DNA of 64,000 nucleotides from Rhizodiscina lignyota (GCA_010015805.1 ML978122.1:654453-718452), one strand, 5' to 3'; positions 34,301 to 46,111 are shown, counted from the first letter of the stretch. Notes: generated from the letters alone by a model not told the origin. Numbers and translations are program-made.

Positions 34301-36976
34301 CGGCGATTCGGGCAAGGCGCTGGCTAGCGTGCGTTGACAGCTGCACTCGCGCCCACAACCATGTCTGGCGGCACGTGGAGCGCGAAATGCTCTGTTAGTC
34401 CACACTCCAGGACAGCCATTTTCTGGAAGCACCAAGTCTTGCCGAGTGAGCAGGCGCTTCCCGGCCTATACTTGGCCTCCCTGTCAGACGTCCGCTCTGC
34501 TGCCTGTGACGATGGCGCCACAACGGCGGGCGCTGCGCTGCGGCATCTGCTCGCGAGGTGTGCAGCTGCTCTTTCCCCGACGACACTCGGCGTGGAGCAG
34601 CAGTGAGTAGTGACGCTGGAGCAGCGCTGAAGCAGCACCGGCCGCGCGTATCTGCCCTGCTTCTGCCACTCTGCCTCCGTGATCCACGCAAGGAAGGCTA
34701 AACAGCCGGGAGCGGGTGTGTAAGATGGAGCGATGCGGCAGTGTTGCTGTATCTCTGATCTGGGAAGCACCCAGGGCCTCCCCGGCACGATTTCGTGCAA
34801 CGCAGCCGGGTTGGAGAGGAGCTACCGTTGTACTAATCCTCTCACCCTGCGCCGAGTGGCGTGATGTCGATGAGGCCGCTGCAGGAGGCATCGACGGCCC
34901 AGCGGCAGCATCGCGCGCTTTCCCGTGTGCACGCCGCACCGACCAGTTCCACGTCCATGGCAGGAGAAAAAGCAGCACAGCAGCGCGCGAATGCGTTTGA
35001 TCACCCAATCCTCCGCCCGCCGCGTGGGCGACTCGAGTGTTGACAGCGACGCGGCGAATGGCACGCCCGCACGCAGCACATTTCCTGCTTCCCCATTCAC
35101 CACTCATGCGCCACGCAGCGGATTGGCGATCTCACGAATCTCGCGCTACCTCCACGCACTGACGCGGGATAGGCGCGGTTATTGGACGCATCGGGCAGCG
35201 TGTGCTGGAGGAAAATAAGGTTAGGGCCAGCGAGTGCCGCATCTCGCAGCGCAATTTCGAGGGCAGAGACAAGGGCCCAGGCAGTTAGGGCTCCGATGCA
35301 TCCAGCGCGAAACGCCGGCTGGGGAGCGGCGGAGTGTTTTCCTGCGTCCAGCGTGTGCCGCGCGAGATCTCGGAATGGATCCTGCGATCTGAAGGCCATC
35401 TCCTTCGGCCGCGGTTCGTAGGATTCTGGCCTCAACGGCACGCTAGCCTGTACACCCACCCGCTCGCTCGGGCGGCGCGCAAGATCCATCGCATCGCAGT
35501 CGCAGCCGTTGAATTCGCACCGGCAAAGCTAAGCTGAAAGCTGCCAGCCGCCTCGTGGCAGCGACACCGAAGCTCCACCTCCGCCGTTGACTCGTCGGCC
35601 AGCATCCGCCGCGACCAGCACGCCGGATCGTGTGTGCAAGACGACGATGCTCCGGACATGCCCATCCTGCAGCAGCAGCAGCACATACTTTTTCCCATCC
35701 CGCCCAGCATTCGCCTCCACTCGTGCTGCCATGCGCTGCTAATCAGCATCAGCACCACCCACCACCCTCCCCCAGCGCCAGGCCTGTCTGCCGCCCAGGC
35801 CCGATGCAGTATCGGCGCGCTGATCGTGCCCGCTCGATGCTCTCCTTTGCCCTTTACCCAGCAGCTGCTCCGTACTTCAACGCCGTTGCTTTGGGTGCTT
35901 GCATGCGCCCAGTGGGACGGCCATCACATTCCCCGCTGCACAATCCTGATCCTGCCAAGGGGTGCCCGTTACTGTGAGGTTAGTCAGTGTGAGCGAGCAG
36001 AGCAGCAGAGTCAGTGGCAGTCGAGAGCACTCGCCGTCTGCTCGCTTGTAACTTGTGCCCAATTCTGCTCCTCTCCACGCCACCTCCTGCGCGCGCCCGT
36101 GACTTTTGCATGTCACTCACAACTTGTGACATGACTTTTCCCATGCCCTCTCACTGTGCGCGCAACGCACCAGCCCACTCGAACCCGGGCTGCCTCAAAG
36201 CCTGCTGCGTGGGTGTGCTCACGCCAGCGAGTCCCGGTTCGCAAGGGAATCTCACTGATCCCTGGCGCTGCCAACCTGGGTGCTCCCTGTCCTCGTTAGG
36301 GCCATCTCCGATCTATCTCATCTTCAACCCGCAGGCCCATCCTCGTTCACTCTGTCATTCCCTTTCCGCGACTACTGCCGCCGCGGTGCTGTGCAGAGCT
36401 GCCACTCTCGACACTCCATCCTTCCTGCAATCCCTCCGCTCGACTTTTCACAGCACTGCTCTACCTCGACCTCTCCTGACCTGCCGAAGACCTCTCCACT
36501 GGCCGTCGTACCACAATCACCCGCTGCCACCGCCGTCATTCGATCCTTCCCATAATCCGCCTTCTCCACCACGCCTCGGCGCAATTCTACCATCACCCGA
36601 CCCAATTGACGATCCCTAGATTTGCCCCTACCTCACACTCGGCCCGTTGCGAAGACTCAACCACATCTCAAGCGCACCAGCTTGCAGCTTACACATCTGC
36701 TTTCACTGCGACATACCTCCTGCCGTCGCATGTGCGGAAAACTTGGAGCCCCCGGAAACTGAACAACATCCGATCAATTTTGCCACACCAAAATTTCCCG
36801 TGGCGCCAGGATTGGAAGACGTGGGACAGATTCATCTTTGGGACAGCGCAGCGTCCGGAGACGGCGCAGATTGGACGGAAAGCTACAGCGGGCCGCGGGA
36901 AGAGGAGGCTGTACCTGACGAACGTTCGCTCCCTAGAATCAACTACAGCCTATAGACCAGTGCGCAGTCAATCGCA
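31333..36976. other. 5.6-kb gene-free region between two divergent regulator genes
   Basis: Neither strand holds a convincing coding frame over 5.6 kb. The part near 33.6-36.9 kb is G/C-rich with pyrimidine-rich stretches (e.g. 36330-36600) and a short CAG run near 35672-35684. Many ATGs there would be upstream ORFs if the NsdD leader is long. Near the SREBP gene an ATCACACCAT at about 31857-31866 resembles fungal SREBP sites, and a CACGTG lies near 31543. Long regulatory leaders are usual for developmental regulators, so this probably holds the promoter and long leader of the GATA gene, perhaps also non-coding RNAs. Confidence 0.5.
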
Positions 36977-38774
36977 ATGGAGATGATGGACGCAAATAAA
37001 CGCCCAAGGTCCGTGTTTGCTGCTCCTCTACACCATACTGATTGCACAGTTGGGATGAAACAACCTGCTAACCACGTCAGTTACAGCGCGGCTCTACCCT
37101 CTATCAGCATGCTGGACGAAAAGTTCAACAGCAGAAACGACTCATTGACGGCTGGAGCGCCTTTCCCACCGCCGCCATTTTCGCTTGCAGCATCCAGTGC
37201 CAGCTCAGCACCGGCCGTCCCGCCTGGCTTGATATCTCCTCCCGGCTCCCGTCGGACATCTGGCGATGAGAAAGAGCAAAGACCAGCACCAAGGCAGTCA
37301 TTGCCATCCATACATGAAGCGCTGGGTGGCGGAGAGCAACCGCTGAATTATTCAGTTCAACCACCTCCACCGGCTCCTGGATACTATCAACCACAACAGA
37401 CGCATTCGCCACCAGATTCTGGACGGCGACAGTTTCCGCCCGAGCCTCCAGCTCCTCCTCCATCTATGAACGGCTATCAGCAACACAATACAAGTCCATT
37501 CTCACATCGCACTGCCCCCGTTCCGCCGCCGCCACTACCCAGTGGATTAAGTCAGCCAGAGCAACTCTCACGGGCTTCAGTAGCTCCTCCATCCAACTCC
37601 AAGCTACCTTCACTACATCCGCTCCAGACAGCGTCGCCAATTGATGCGCCTCGATATCAGTACCCGCAGCAACCTTCTCCAGCTTACGAAGCACCTCCAC
37701 AGTCAGCTCAACCCATGCAACAGCCCTTTGGTTATGCTCCATACCAATCGCAACATCCACTCTCTGCTCCACCAACCAGTATACCACAGCCCGTCTTTCC
37801 ATCGACAGCTTACACCGCTCCTAGCAGATATCCTCAGCAAGGCTGGAGGCCAGAAGGTCCAGATGCGAATCGCATCGAAGACAGCAAAAAGGGCATCCGT
37901 GGACCTGGACCATATGGCGAGTCAGTGAAGAGGCATTTAGAGAGCTTTGATTTCGAAGCATCATTGAATGAGGCAAGTTCCATTTTCTTTTTATTTCACA
38001 CTATTCTAATCTCTGTCTACAGATTGCCGATTCATCGGGCAGAATGTCTGAATTTGCGAGCCACTATCGCCGGATCGCGCATCAGACGCAGAGAACCGGT
38101 CTTGTGCCAGGCTCCACTCCCAACATGGCAGAAGTCGAGGAGATGCTCGCTCGCTCGCAACAGCTGCAGGACTCACTTATCAGGATCAAGGAAGTAGTCT
38201 TGGCGCAGAACGCCTCTGCTACTGAGCAGGCCGCTCAAGATCAGAGATACAAGGTTCAGAACGGCTATCAGCCGGAAGAGCACAATCCCTACCAAGATGA
38301 TACGAAGAGCGCAGGATTTGCTGGTGCTGATCCAAAGAAGAGGCGAGGGGTATGTCAGTCCTGAAACACTTGCGGCAAAACCCAGCCGCTCTGGACGGAT
38401 AAGTTTCACTGACACATCTACTTTCTCAGCGAGCTGCTCCACCAGGAAGATGCCACAGCTGTAATCGCGCAGAAACCCCGGAATGGCGGCGAGGCCCCGA
38501 TGGCGCAAGGACCCTATGTAATGCCTGCGGTCTACGTAAGCGGAGCCCCCATATTTTGTTTTCTTACACCCTGCAACCCATACGTCCCCGATCCCGATTC
38601 TAGCAGCTGCATTAGTTTCCGTGAGTCGTGTGTAGGAAGTGATCAAGCTGACTGACGTTTGTTCTTTGCTTATTTTCAGATTATGCAAAGTTGACCAGAA
38701 AAATGGGCACGAACAAAGCGGCCGTCGGGGGCTCGAATTTGCGTCCCAAGGGCCCGGGCTCTCCGATTGCATAG
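36977..38774 (+). CDS. nsdD: NsdD-type GATA transcription factor
   Basis: Four exons: 36977..37972, 38023..38349, 38430..38535 and 38680..38774, totalling 507 residues. The Pro/Ser/Gln-rich N-terminal half contains [11 protein letters not shown], a motif I associate with the NsdD group. The single GATA finger near the C-terminus is CX2CX18CX2C (Cys449, 452, 471, 474) with [17 protein letters not shown] and the basic tail [12 protein letters not shown]. It is split by intron 3 at CGL|HYAKL, as expected for this group. Intron 1 (37973..38022) begins GCAAGT, so it is a GC-AG intron; frame is kept only if it is removed. In Aspergillus NsdD promotes sexual development and represses asexual sporulation; Neurospora SUB-1 is related. 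The start at 36977 follows in-frame ATGATG. The upstream leader is long. Confidence 0.92.
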
Positions 38775-40429
38775 CAGGACGAGGGATCGTGGTTGGAATG
38801 AGATCGGGCTGAGCACACCTTACTGCGACTTTCCTCACTTGAAAGGCTCTCATCCGACTGGAAACCCCGATTCGAACATGACTGCTGACAGGCACTCCAC
38901 AACCCTTACCCTTTTCACCGCTGTCGAATACATATCTCGAATCTGAAGGGAACCCTTTCTCATCGCTCATACGCCGCAATTCGAGTCCGCACCCTCAAAT
39001 AGTCTCACTCGGCTCACCGTTTCATTTCGTCACTCCCTTGACGTACGAGTTGGCCAAAAGGATTCTCGAGGCATTCCCCAATCTGCCGATTTATCCGGCC
39101 CCTTCATCCATCACACATATCCAGCAGCAACCATCTCTTTTTGCATTTCCAGGAGTTTTTGGCACAAAATCCAACGGGAATATTCACCATCGGGCCGATA
39201 CCACCTTTCCTCCATGAAGTTGCAACCCATCGGGCCGTCCATGTTTTTCTCTATCCAAAAGTCGGGAGCATAATTGTTCACAAGCGATGACTTTCGGAGC
39301 GGGGGTCTTATTAGAGGCCGCGGGGTGTAATTGACGACTGTCATGAGCACACAATCTCTCTCAGCTTTTGCTAGCCTTGATTGTTTGGTTCTTTTTTGAT
39401 CGGCCTGCCTGTCCTTTCCGACCAACGTTTTATACCATCCCCTTTGTCATGCGCTGTGTTGTATCATGGTCTTTTCTGATATTTTCTGAGAGCAAGCATT
39501 CCTTCCCCACCATTCATCCAATTCGGTCCATAACTCTCGGTCACGGGCCATCAAATTGCATTTTTGCGCGCTTCCATATGTCGGATGGGTTCGAAAAGGG
39601 AGGGGGCAAAGGATCCGGTTCTTTATCCCTCTCGGCAGGTTCTTGAATTTTTGCGGTTTAGAGGGCGGCTTCGGTCGGAACAACGGAGTTCACATCTGCG
39701 TGGGAGCGGCATCCATCAGAGCCTATGTTTCAGCAAGGCAGTATCTGGGCTGAGCCAAATACGGGAATTCGGGTCTTTGGTACAAAAAGTCAAAATGGGA
39801 AGGATCAAAGTGGTTCGCGCCACACCCGGGACCCCTCAAATTTGCGGTTGTTCTTTTTTTCATATTGAAGCTCTTTCGGCATTGTGATGTGTCAGGGCCC
39901 TGTGACTGGCCGTGTTTCCCTTGCTTTGCCTGTGTGTATGATTTGTCGATGATATCGAAAGGAAGGGGAGAAAGTACATATGATGGATAGAGACAGTGTC
40001 TATCGAATCGAATGGGCCTGATACGGTCTGATACTTCAACTTCAGTACGCTGTGTTTTGGAGAGTGATCTGTGAGTGCATGCAAGCTCTTGTCGTGAAGC
40101 GAATGGATTGCCATGTTTGCTGACGATCTGGAATATGTGAGGGATACCACTTTCGGTGTGCAGTCTTGCAGTCTTGTCCCAAAGCGGAATAGCTCCGGTT
40201 GCAAACACAACCCGCAACCTACCACGCTAGCCTCAACTATGTCTCGTCAGCCTCCATGGCTTCCTAAGTGTAGTGCATCAGGAGTGACTCTCGGTTCTGC
40301 GTTAAGTCCTTGCTCTCGTTTACATGAAGTTCTTCTCTCTACGCAGGTTCTCTCCACTTTCTACTATTTCTACGTCCGGCAAGCTTCGCTCCATCTAAAA
40401 CGACATGAACTCTGCTCCAACCTGGGCTG
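38775..40429. other. intergenic; downstream of the GATA gene
   Basis: T-rich 3' flank and several unconvincing frames. From about 40225 a PPWLPKCSASGVTLGSALS reading could be a remnant of the upstream part of the HET-like fragment that follows, but it is too short to call. Confidence 0.35.
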
Positions 40430-41081
40430 GTGCGAAAGAATTCTTTAGAGTACTTAGGCACATCCAGTGCTGGAACAACGATGCTGAAGCTGCACGGCAT
40501 ATGCGTTGGAAAAATCAAACACACTGGCAGCGCGCTCCTAAGAGAGTTTGGCCATGAAGATCTTAAGTCGGCAGCAGCCTGGGCTCAATTAGTCTCCGGT
40601 GAGGAGGGCACTGATGAGCTCGCTCGGTCCAAGATAAGTATCACATTAATGGATCAGAGTGTTGACGCCTACGGCGAGTCGGTGTTGTCAAAATACATGA
40701 TACAACTGTCCGTAGAAGTGCAGGTTCTTCCTTTTTTTGTCCGGATACATGGGAACAGCGCATCCCGACAATCAACAAGGAGACACAGTCGCCATTGTTG
40801 CTGGTAGCGAGGTGCCAGTTGTCTTAAGACCAGGAAGAGAGTACTGCAAATGGATGGGAGTTGCCTTTGTTCCTGGGGTCATGGAGGGAGAGCTGTGGCC
40901 GTGGTACTTCAAGAAGGGAGCACCACGGCGGGTCAAGCAGGACATATCGCACAAGGAATTCTCGAGGCTGTGGGCAGAGAATATGGAGAAGTTTGAGACG
41001 ACCGCTTTGATTTATGAACAGCACGGATCTGGAGAAATTTGGACGCTGGATTGTGGTGACATTGACGGTCGCGAGGGTTGA
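40430..41081 (+). pseudogene. HET-family protein C-terminal fragment (frameshifted, lacks HET domain)
   Basis: Two overlapping plus-strand frames resemble the C-terminal halves of fungal heterokaryon-incompatibility proteins. Frame A (40430 onward) has LKLHGICVGKIKHTG and GHEDLKSAAAWAQLV. Frame B (from about 40722) has RFFLFLSGYMGTAHPDNQQGD, VAGSEVPVVLRPGREY and FVPGVMEGELWPW, the usual HET tail order (GYxGxxP...GDxVxxxxGxxxPxVLR...VxGxMxGE). They are one nucleotide out of frame. An intron of length 1 mod 3 could join them, but I find no clean donor, and a T7 run at 40735 is a likely slippage site. The N-terminal HET domain that triggers cell death is absent. I call it a degraded relic, next to an essential gene and 8 kb from an intact HET gene. 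Confidence 0.5.
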
Positions 41082-41798
41082 CTCTTTCATGAAGACAGTT
41101 TTACAAGGTGTACGTTCAGCCAAGTATTGATTCATAAACATCTCGTTCACGCGCGCTATAACTTCCAATGTCGTCAAATGCGGTAATTCCATGTCTTCGG
41201 CTACTATCGGCGGCAATGCGTCGGAAGTCGGGAACGCGGACCATCGTTTCAACGGTTCAACCCAGCGCGCTGGCTCCCTCGCACGATTACTGGCTCCTCT
41301 TTCTGCGAGTTCACTGCAGAAAAGATTTTGATTAGAAAGCCGGACATCATGCGTGCATCTTGAGTCCAGCCAAGCCTAGTGTATGCATCGAGTACGTGCT
41401 TTTTGCATTTTGACAGGTGAGGCTGCCGACGCCCTGCACTCGTTCTATTTAGAGACACCCTATTTCCTCCTTCATCTCCGCCGACACTGTGTTGAAAACT
41501 GGCGGGTCTTAACGGCTCGTGACGCTGAGCTTTTTCCTGGAGGGGCACACAGAAGCTTAGCTTGGACACTGTACACATTTGCGGCCGGATTGCCGAACTT
41601 CATCGGGAAGGAGAGACAACGTCAAGCCTTCGGGAGAACAAACAGTTTCATTTCAAACCCACCGAATTCTCTAAAATCCAGTCATTTCCTTGGAGTATCA
41701 GCTCTTTGACGGCTCTGGCGACGACATTGTGATAAGGAGAAGGCTTTTTGGCCACAGAAGAGCTCTGAGGCGTGAGCCTCGACCCTCGGACTCGAACC
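41082..41798. other. intergenic; possible minus-strand exon about 41350-41090
   Basis: On the minus strand a candidate acceptor (branch TCTAATC, then CTGCAG near 41312) opens a frame reading ELAERGASNRAREPARWVEP and then PTSDALPPIVAEDMELPHL, with protein-like composition. No start or partner exon can be shown. The last ~100 bp are the leader of the glutamate-cysteine ligase gene. Confidence 0.25.
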
Positions 41799-43834
41799 AT
41801 GGGTCTTCTTGCCGTCGGCACGCCGCTCGAATGGCCAGAGGCGAAGAAAGTCGCTGGACATGTCCGCGAATGGGGAATCGAGCAGCTGCTTGCGATCTGG
41901 CGCAGAGCGAAAGGCAAAGAGCGGGATGCGCTCCTCTGGGGCGACGAGATCGAGTATCTGGTTGTTTGCTACGATGACGAGCACCGGAAGGTCAGGCTGT
42001 CGCTGCGCCAGATGGATATCCTCGATGCACTTGCATCGGATCAGGATCTCTTGAAAGCTGGCGGAGGTGTGCCGGATGTGCAGCGAGGGGCACCGAAGGA
42101 GGGCGACACGGCGCCGGTTTTTCATGCAGAATTTGGCAGGTTCATGCTTGAGGCGACTCCTGGGAAGCCATGGGGGATTGGATTCAAGGACCTGCTTGAT
42201 GTCGAGCCGAACATGAAGTTGAGGAGGAAGATCGCCAAGGAGCATATGGCAGACACCGAATTTCCCATTACTCTGACGACATTCCCAAGGCTCGGCCAGA
42301 AGGACTGTACAGACCCTGCTTACCCTGTTTCCGGACCAAAGTTACGATCGCAGTTCCTACCGGATGAGATTGCAAATCCTCACGTGCGTTTTCCGACTCT
42401 CGCAGCAAACATCAGATGGCGACGGGGAAGGAAGGTTGAGCTCAATGTACCCGTGTTTCGAGACGAGAAGACACCGTGGCCATTCAAGGACCCTACAGTA
42501 AACTATGATCTTCACAACTGGCCAGAAGACGACGATGTACGCAATGGTGCGGCTAAGGAGAATTGCATCTACATGGACGCGATGGCTTTCGGCATGGGAA
42601 GCTGTTGCTTACAGATCACGTTCCAGGCAAAGAACATCGAGGAGGGACGTAAGATGTACGATCAACTGAGCCCACTAGGACCGATTCTGCTTGCTTTGAC
42701 GGCGGCTACGCCCGTATACAAAGGATTTCTAGCGGACACGGACGTGCGGTGGAATCAAATCAGTAGAGCGGTAGATGACAGGACGCCTGAAGAACTCGGC
42801 GAACAGGTACACACTACGGCTTTTTTGAGACGAATGGAACTGACACAATGTAGCCTCTAAAGAATGATCGATGGCGGATACCCAAATCTCGATACGCTTC
42901 AAATTCGACATACATATCTCGCGATCCCCGGTTACGCAAGGAGTATCTCGACCCTGACCTTGTTGTAGATGAGAAGTTAAAGCAGCGCCTCCTTGATGGA
43001 GGAATGGACGATCTCCTCGCTACTCACTTTGCTCATCTCTTTATTCGTGACCCGATCGTGGTCTTCTCCGAGGATCTAAAAGAGCTTGATCTGGACAAAG
43101 TGGATCACTTTGAGAATCTACAGTCGACTAATTGGCAGCATATGCGTTTCAAGCCACCTCCACCTGGTAACAATACCGGATGGCGTGTCGAGTTCCGGCC
43201 CATGGAGATTCAGATCACAGACTTTGAGAATGCTGCATTCTCTATCTTCATTGTGCTCATCACGAGGGCTATTCTCAGCTTTGATCTGAACTTCTATATT
43301 CCCATCCCCAGGGTCACTGAGAACATGGAGACGGCACATGCTCGCGACGCCGTACTCAACTCGAAATTCTACTTCCGCAAGAACCCATTCCCTGAGCGAC
43401 CTGAGCGACCGACGAGTAACTCGTCCGCGTCTGGTACATCCACACCCTCACCGATCAGCCGTCCAGATACACCTCTTGGTCCTGTCGAAGACGAATACGA
43501 ATTAATGACCGTTAACGAAATAATCAATGGCAGCGCGTCCGGCTTTCCAGGCTTGATCCCACTTGTGGAGAGCTACCTAAACAGCATGAATGTCGACGTT
43601 GAAACGCGGTGTGAGCTAGCGACGTATCTGGACCTGATCCGGAAGAGGGCAGACGGTACGCTGTGGAGTGGCGCGAAGTGGATGAGACATTTTGTGCGGA
43701 ACCACCAGGAGTATAAGCAGGATAGCGTCGTGACCGAGGGGATTGAATTTGACATTGTAAGGGCTGCGGAGAGGATAGCTAGAGAGGAAGGCCGTGATGG
43801 GTTCGGTTTCGAGATGCTGGGCCACAAACGATAG
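41799..43834 (+). CDS. gcs1: glutamate-cysteine ligase, catalytic subunit
   Basis: Two exons, 41799..42806 and 42854..43834, giving 662 residues; the 47-bp intron starts GTACAC and ends TGTAG. The enzyme joins L-glutamate and L-cysteine with ATP, the first and rate-limiting step of glutathione synthesis in the cytosol. Family segments are clear: LLWGDEIEYLVV near residues 46-57, HAEFGRFMLEATPGKPWG, TTFPRLG, FGMGSCCLQITFQ with conserved Cys pair, and WRVEFRPMEIQITDFENAAF. A low-complexity Pro/Ser insert (about residues 525-560, SSASGTSTPSPISRPDTP) and VNEIINGS... follow, as in other ascomycete enzymes. Length matches the eukaryotic family. ATG 41799 is chosen because a frame extension upstream lacks an ATG. 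Regulation by oxidative stress is known for the family but no site is claimed. Confidence 0.95.
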
Positions 43835-44097
43835 ATGGCGTTTGCGCATATTGCGCTGTCTTGCATAGGTGTTTAGCATCTGCGCTAATTGATGATCATA
43901 GCCTAGTAGGTCCTTTTATCTTTCTGCAGCCTGCCGATGTGTTGTCTTGGGGTGCGTTTGTGAGCGCGAAATTTGAGACCAGTCAAATTTCCTTCGCGCC
44001 TTCCTCGCAACACCTGCAGCCTGCTCCCACTATAAATACACGCCCCTCCCTCAATCTTCCCACAACAACAACAAACCAAAACTCTCACAGCTTCTCT
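43835..44097. promoter_or_regulatory. promoter of the unknown gene at 44461
   Basis: A TATAAATA lies at 44031-44038 and is followed by a CAACAACAACAAACC leader (about 44062-44077). Transcription probably starts near 44065, so the 44098-44452 repeats lie in the leader of the mRNA. Confidence 0.5.
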
Positions 44098-44452
44098 CTC
44101 TCCTTCCTTCAAACTCGCGTCAAACAGTTGCTTCTCTGCCGCACTTGGTGAGGCAGTGAAGCAGCGTCTAACATCCACCAAGTCCAGCGGCTTCGCAGCT
44201 TCACTCTGTTCCTCTTGTAACAGCAACGAAAAAAAACCTCTCCCCCCACCTCTCCTTCCTTGAAGTTCGCGTCGAGCGGTTACTTCTCTGCCTCCCTTCG
44301 CGAAGCACCATCCGCCATCCACCAAATCGTGCGGTTTCGCAGCTTCGCTCCTCCTTCCTCTTAAATCCGCGTCGAGCAGTTCCCTCTCTGCTTCACTTCG
44401 CGAAACACCATCCCACATTCACCAAATCCCGTGGCCTCGCGGCTTCACTCTG
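44098..44452 (+). repeat. three diverged tandem repeats in a 5' leader
   Basis: Copies at about 44098-44208, 44251-44350 and 44349-44452. Shared order: CTCCTTCCTT, CGCGTCGAGCAGTT, CTTCTCTGC, CACTTCGCGAAACACCATC, CACCAAATC, then CGGCTTCACTCT. Copies 2 and 3 abut; copies 1 and 2 are separated by a spacer holding an A8 run. They end directly before the ATG at 44461 and lie downstream of the TATAAATA at 44031. They are probably transcribed leader sequence. No long frame spans them. Confidence 0.7.
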
Positions 44453-44460
44453 CTGGAGCA

Positions 44461-45954
44461 ATGGCGACGCTCTCTGACATTGACTTGTAAGTATAAGCTC
44501 AAATCCCCTGTTAAGTGATTCGATACATGACGTATAGCACGAAATGTAGTCTCTTCTTCACCGATCCCACTGGCATCGAGTCGACCGCCATCTCATCACG
44601 CCAACTCGAGCAAGTTCCAGAAGATGTCCTCAAGAAGCTCTTCACTGGCGAGGAAGGAGCCCTAGGTGCTCTGCGGGTCCACATCATTGCAAAGACCCCA
44701 CACTATCACAGCCTCATCCGACTCAGGCAATTCCTCATCAACTCAGCCAATGGAATGAAATCGTATCAGCCATTCGACCCCAACATGAATGTCGCGTTTG
44801 AAGTCATCGACAACGCTGGAGTAGTGAAAACTTGGGAAGAAGGCTTTCCCGTTGACAACGTCCAAGGACTGGCACCTACTTCCTTCAACAAGTGGTTCTG
44901 TCGCGAGCTAGACCTCTACGAATTCGCAGCTCAGTTAGGCTATACTGCTCTTCTCGAAACATCATCGAATCACATCCGCACCAAGTTCCCCGTCGGCCGT
45001 CAGGAGACAGAACGCCTTCTCGAGCGCATACTCAGCATCGCACATGCACAAGGTGATCAAGGCCTCGTTCGGTACATCCTCGAAAAAGTCAAGAAGCATG
45101 GCATTGCCATGGTGGAGACAAACGAGTTCCGCGAACTCCTAGAGCGCACACTAGCCCAGAACCCGGTCGCGAAATTCCTTTTCGATTCGTACAGCGTTAC
45201 TGCAGAGGGAGCATTCGGATACCTTGGTCGAGCAAACAATCTAGCTGAAGCCTACAATGTCACCGAGCTCAAGGACTTCCTCAAAATTCTGGCCAACGCT
45301 GCCGTGAGTGCCTTGAGGCAGAAGCCTGCCTTCCGTGAACCGATTCAGCAAGCCGTGCAGCATGAGCCTCTCGCGAAGCTCCTAGCTGACATTCGCATGG
45401 GTACGGACTCATCGGAGAGTACGTCTCGGGCAGAAGCCGACAGGTTTCTTGAACAGCTGTCCTTTGAGATCAATCTTACTTACAATCATCCAGACACTCA
45501 GGTGCCGGAGATTCAGAAAGCGCCAGAGACCCAGGAGGCGCAAGAGACCCCGAAGGTGCCAGACACTCCACTCAGCACCATGACCGGCGCTACCGTCCGC
45601 ACTACCCCGTGCCCAGAAGGCCCCACACGCATCGATACCAGCGCTACATTCCTCGCGAAGCTCATGCAAGAGCTACAGAACGGCAACGTATTCATCGCGG
45701 ACCAGGATGGCTACGGCACTCTGTGCCACACGGGCGGCGCCTACCAGAGGCGCAACGAGGACTTCCGCTTCCGCCGTGGAGAGGTGCTGCTGCGCGAGAC
45801 TAGTGGTCAATTCAGGACTACTAGTCACCATAACGTCATGGTCGTCAACGCGCACGGCCAGGTCGGAGACGTGCTGGGGAGCTTGGTGAGGAAGGCGGAT
45901 GAGAGGCTGGGGCTGCTGGGGGGCCGGTCGAGATCGCGCTCCCCACGCCGGTAA
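44461..45954 (+). CDS. conserved-looking protein of unknown function with SR-type tail
   Basis: Two exons, 44461..44486 and 44538..45954, giving 480 residues; exon 1 encodes MATLSDIDF only. Intron: GTAAGT to GTATAG, 51 bp. The N-terminal half (about 1-300) is helical and hydrophobic-patterned, with FYEFAAQLGYTALLE-like segments that resemble, weakly, the C-terminal part of fungal BTB-like proteins, but I cannot name a domain. A Pro/Glu/Thr linker (about 340-365) is built of PETQ/EIQKAPE/ETPKVPD short repeats. The C-terminal domain (NGNVFIADQDGYGTLCHTGG, RRNEDFRFRRGEVLL) looks beta-rich. The final nine residues RSRSRSPRR are an SR-like tail that could bind RNA or act as a nuclear signal. The leader carries three tandem repeats (see 44098-44452). 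Confidence 0.72.
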
Positions 45955-46111
45955 GAGGCTGGGGGGAATTGTAGGAGAAGGGTTTCGGGGTAGCACGGCG
46001 CAAGGCGAGCAAACGCCTTGCCTTTACGATAGATTGACTCGAGAGCTTCGGCTCTAATGAAAAACTCATCCAAGTGGCAATATGGTGTACAAGTCTTTCA
46101 GTCGTTTCGTC

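Noticed and set aside
35630-35700. CAG-repeat tract as a polyglutamine gene
   Set aside because: Only four CAG units, not in a supported frame.
36170-36200. GGGTTCGAGTGGG as a tRNA T-arm
   Set aside because: The flanking stem closes on a 10-base loop, not the 7-base T loop, and no other tRNA arm is visible.
36014-36619. 201-codon plus-strand frame upstream of the GATA gene
   Set aside because: Pro/Ser/Cys-rich composition from a pyrimidine-rich leader. It has no domain and no splice support. If transcribed it would be an upstream ORF.
41750-41830. Possible tRNA B-box (GGTTCGAGTCC on the minus strand near 41790-41800)
   Set aside because: No acceptor, D or T stems pair around it, and it overlaps the start of the glutamate-cysteine ligase gene.
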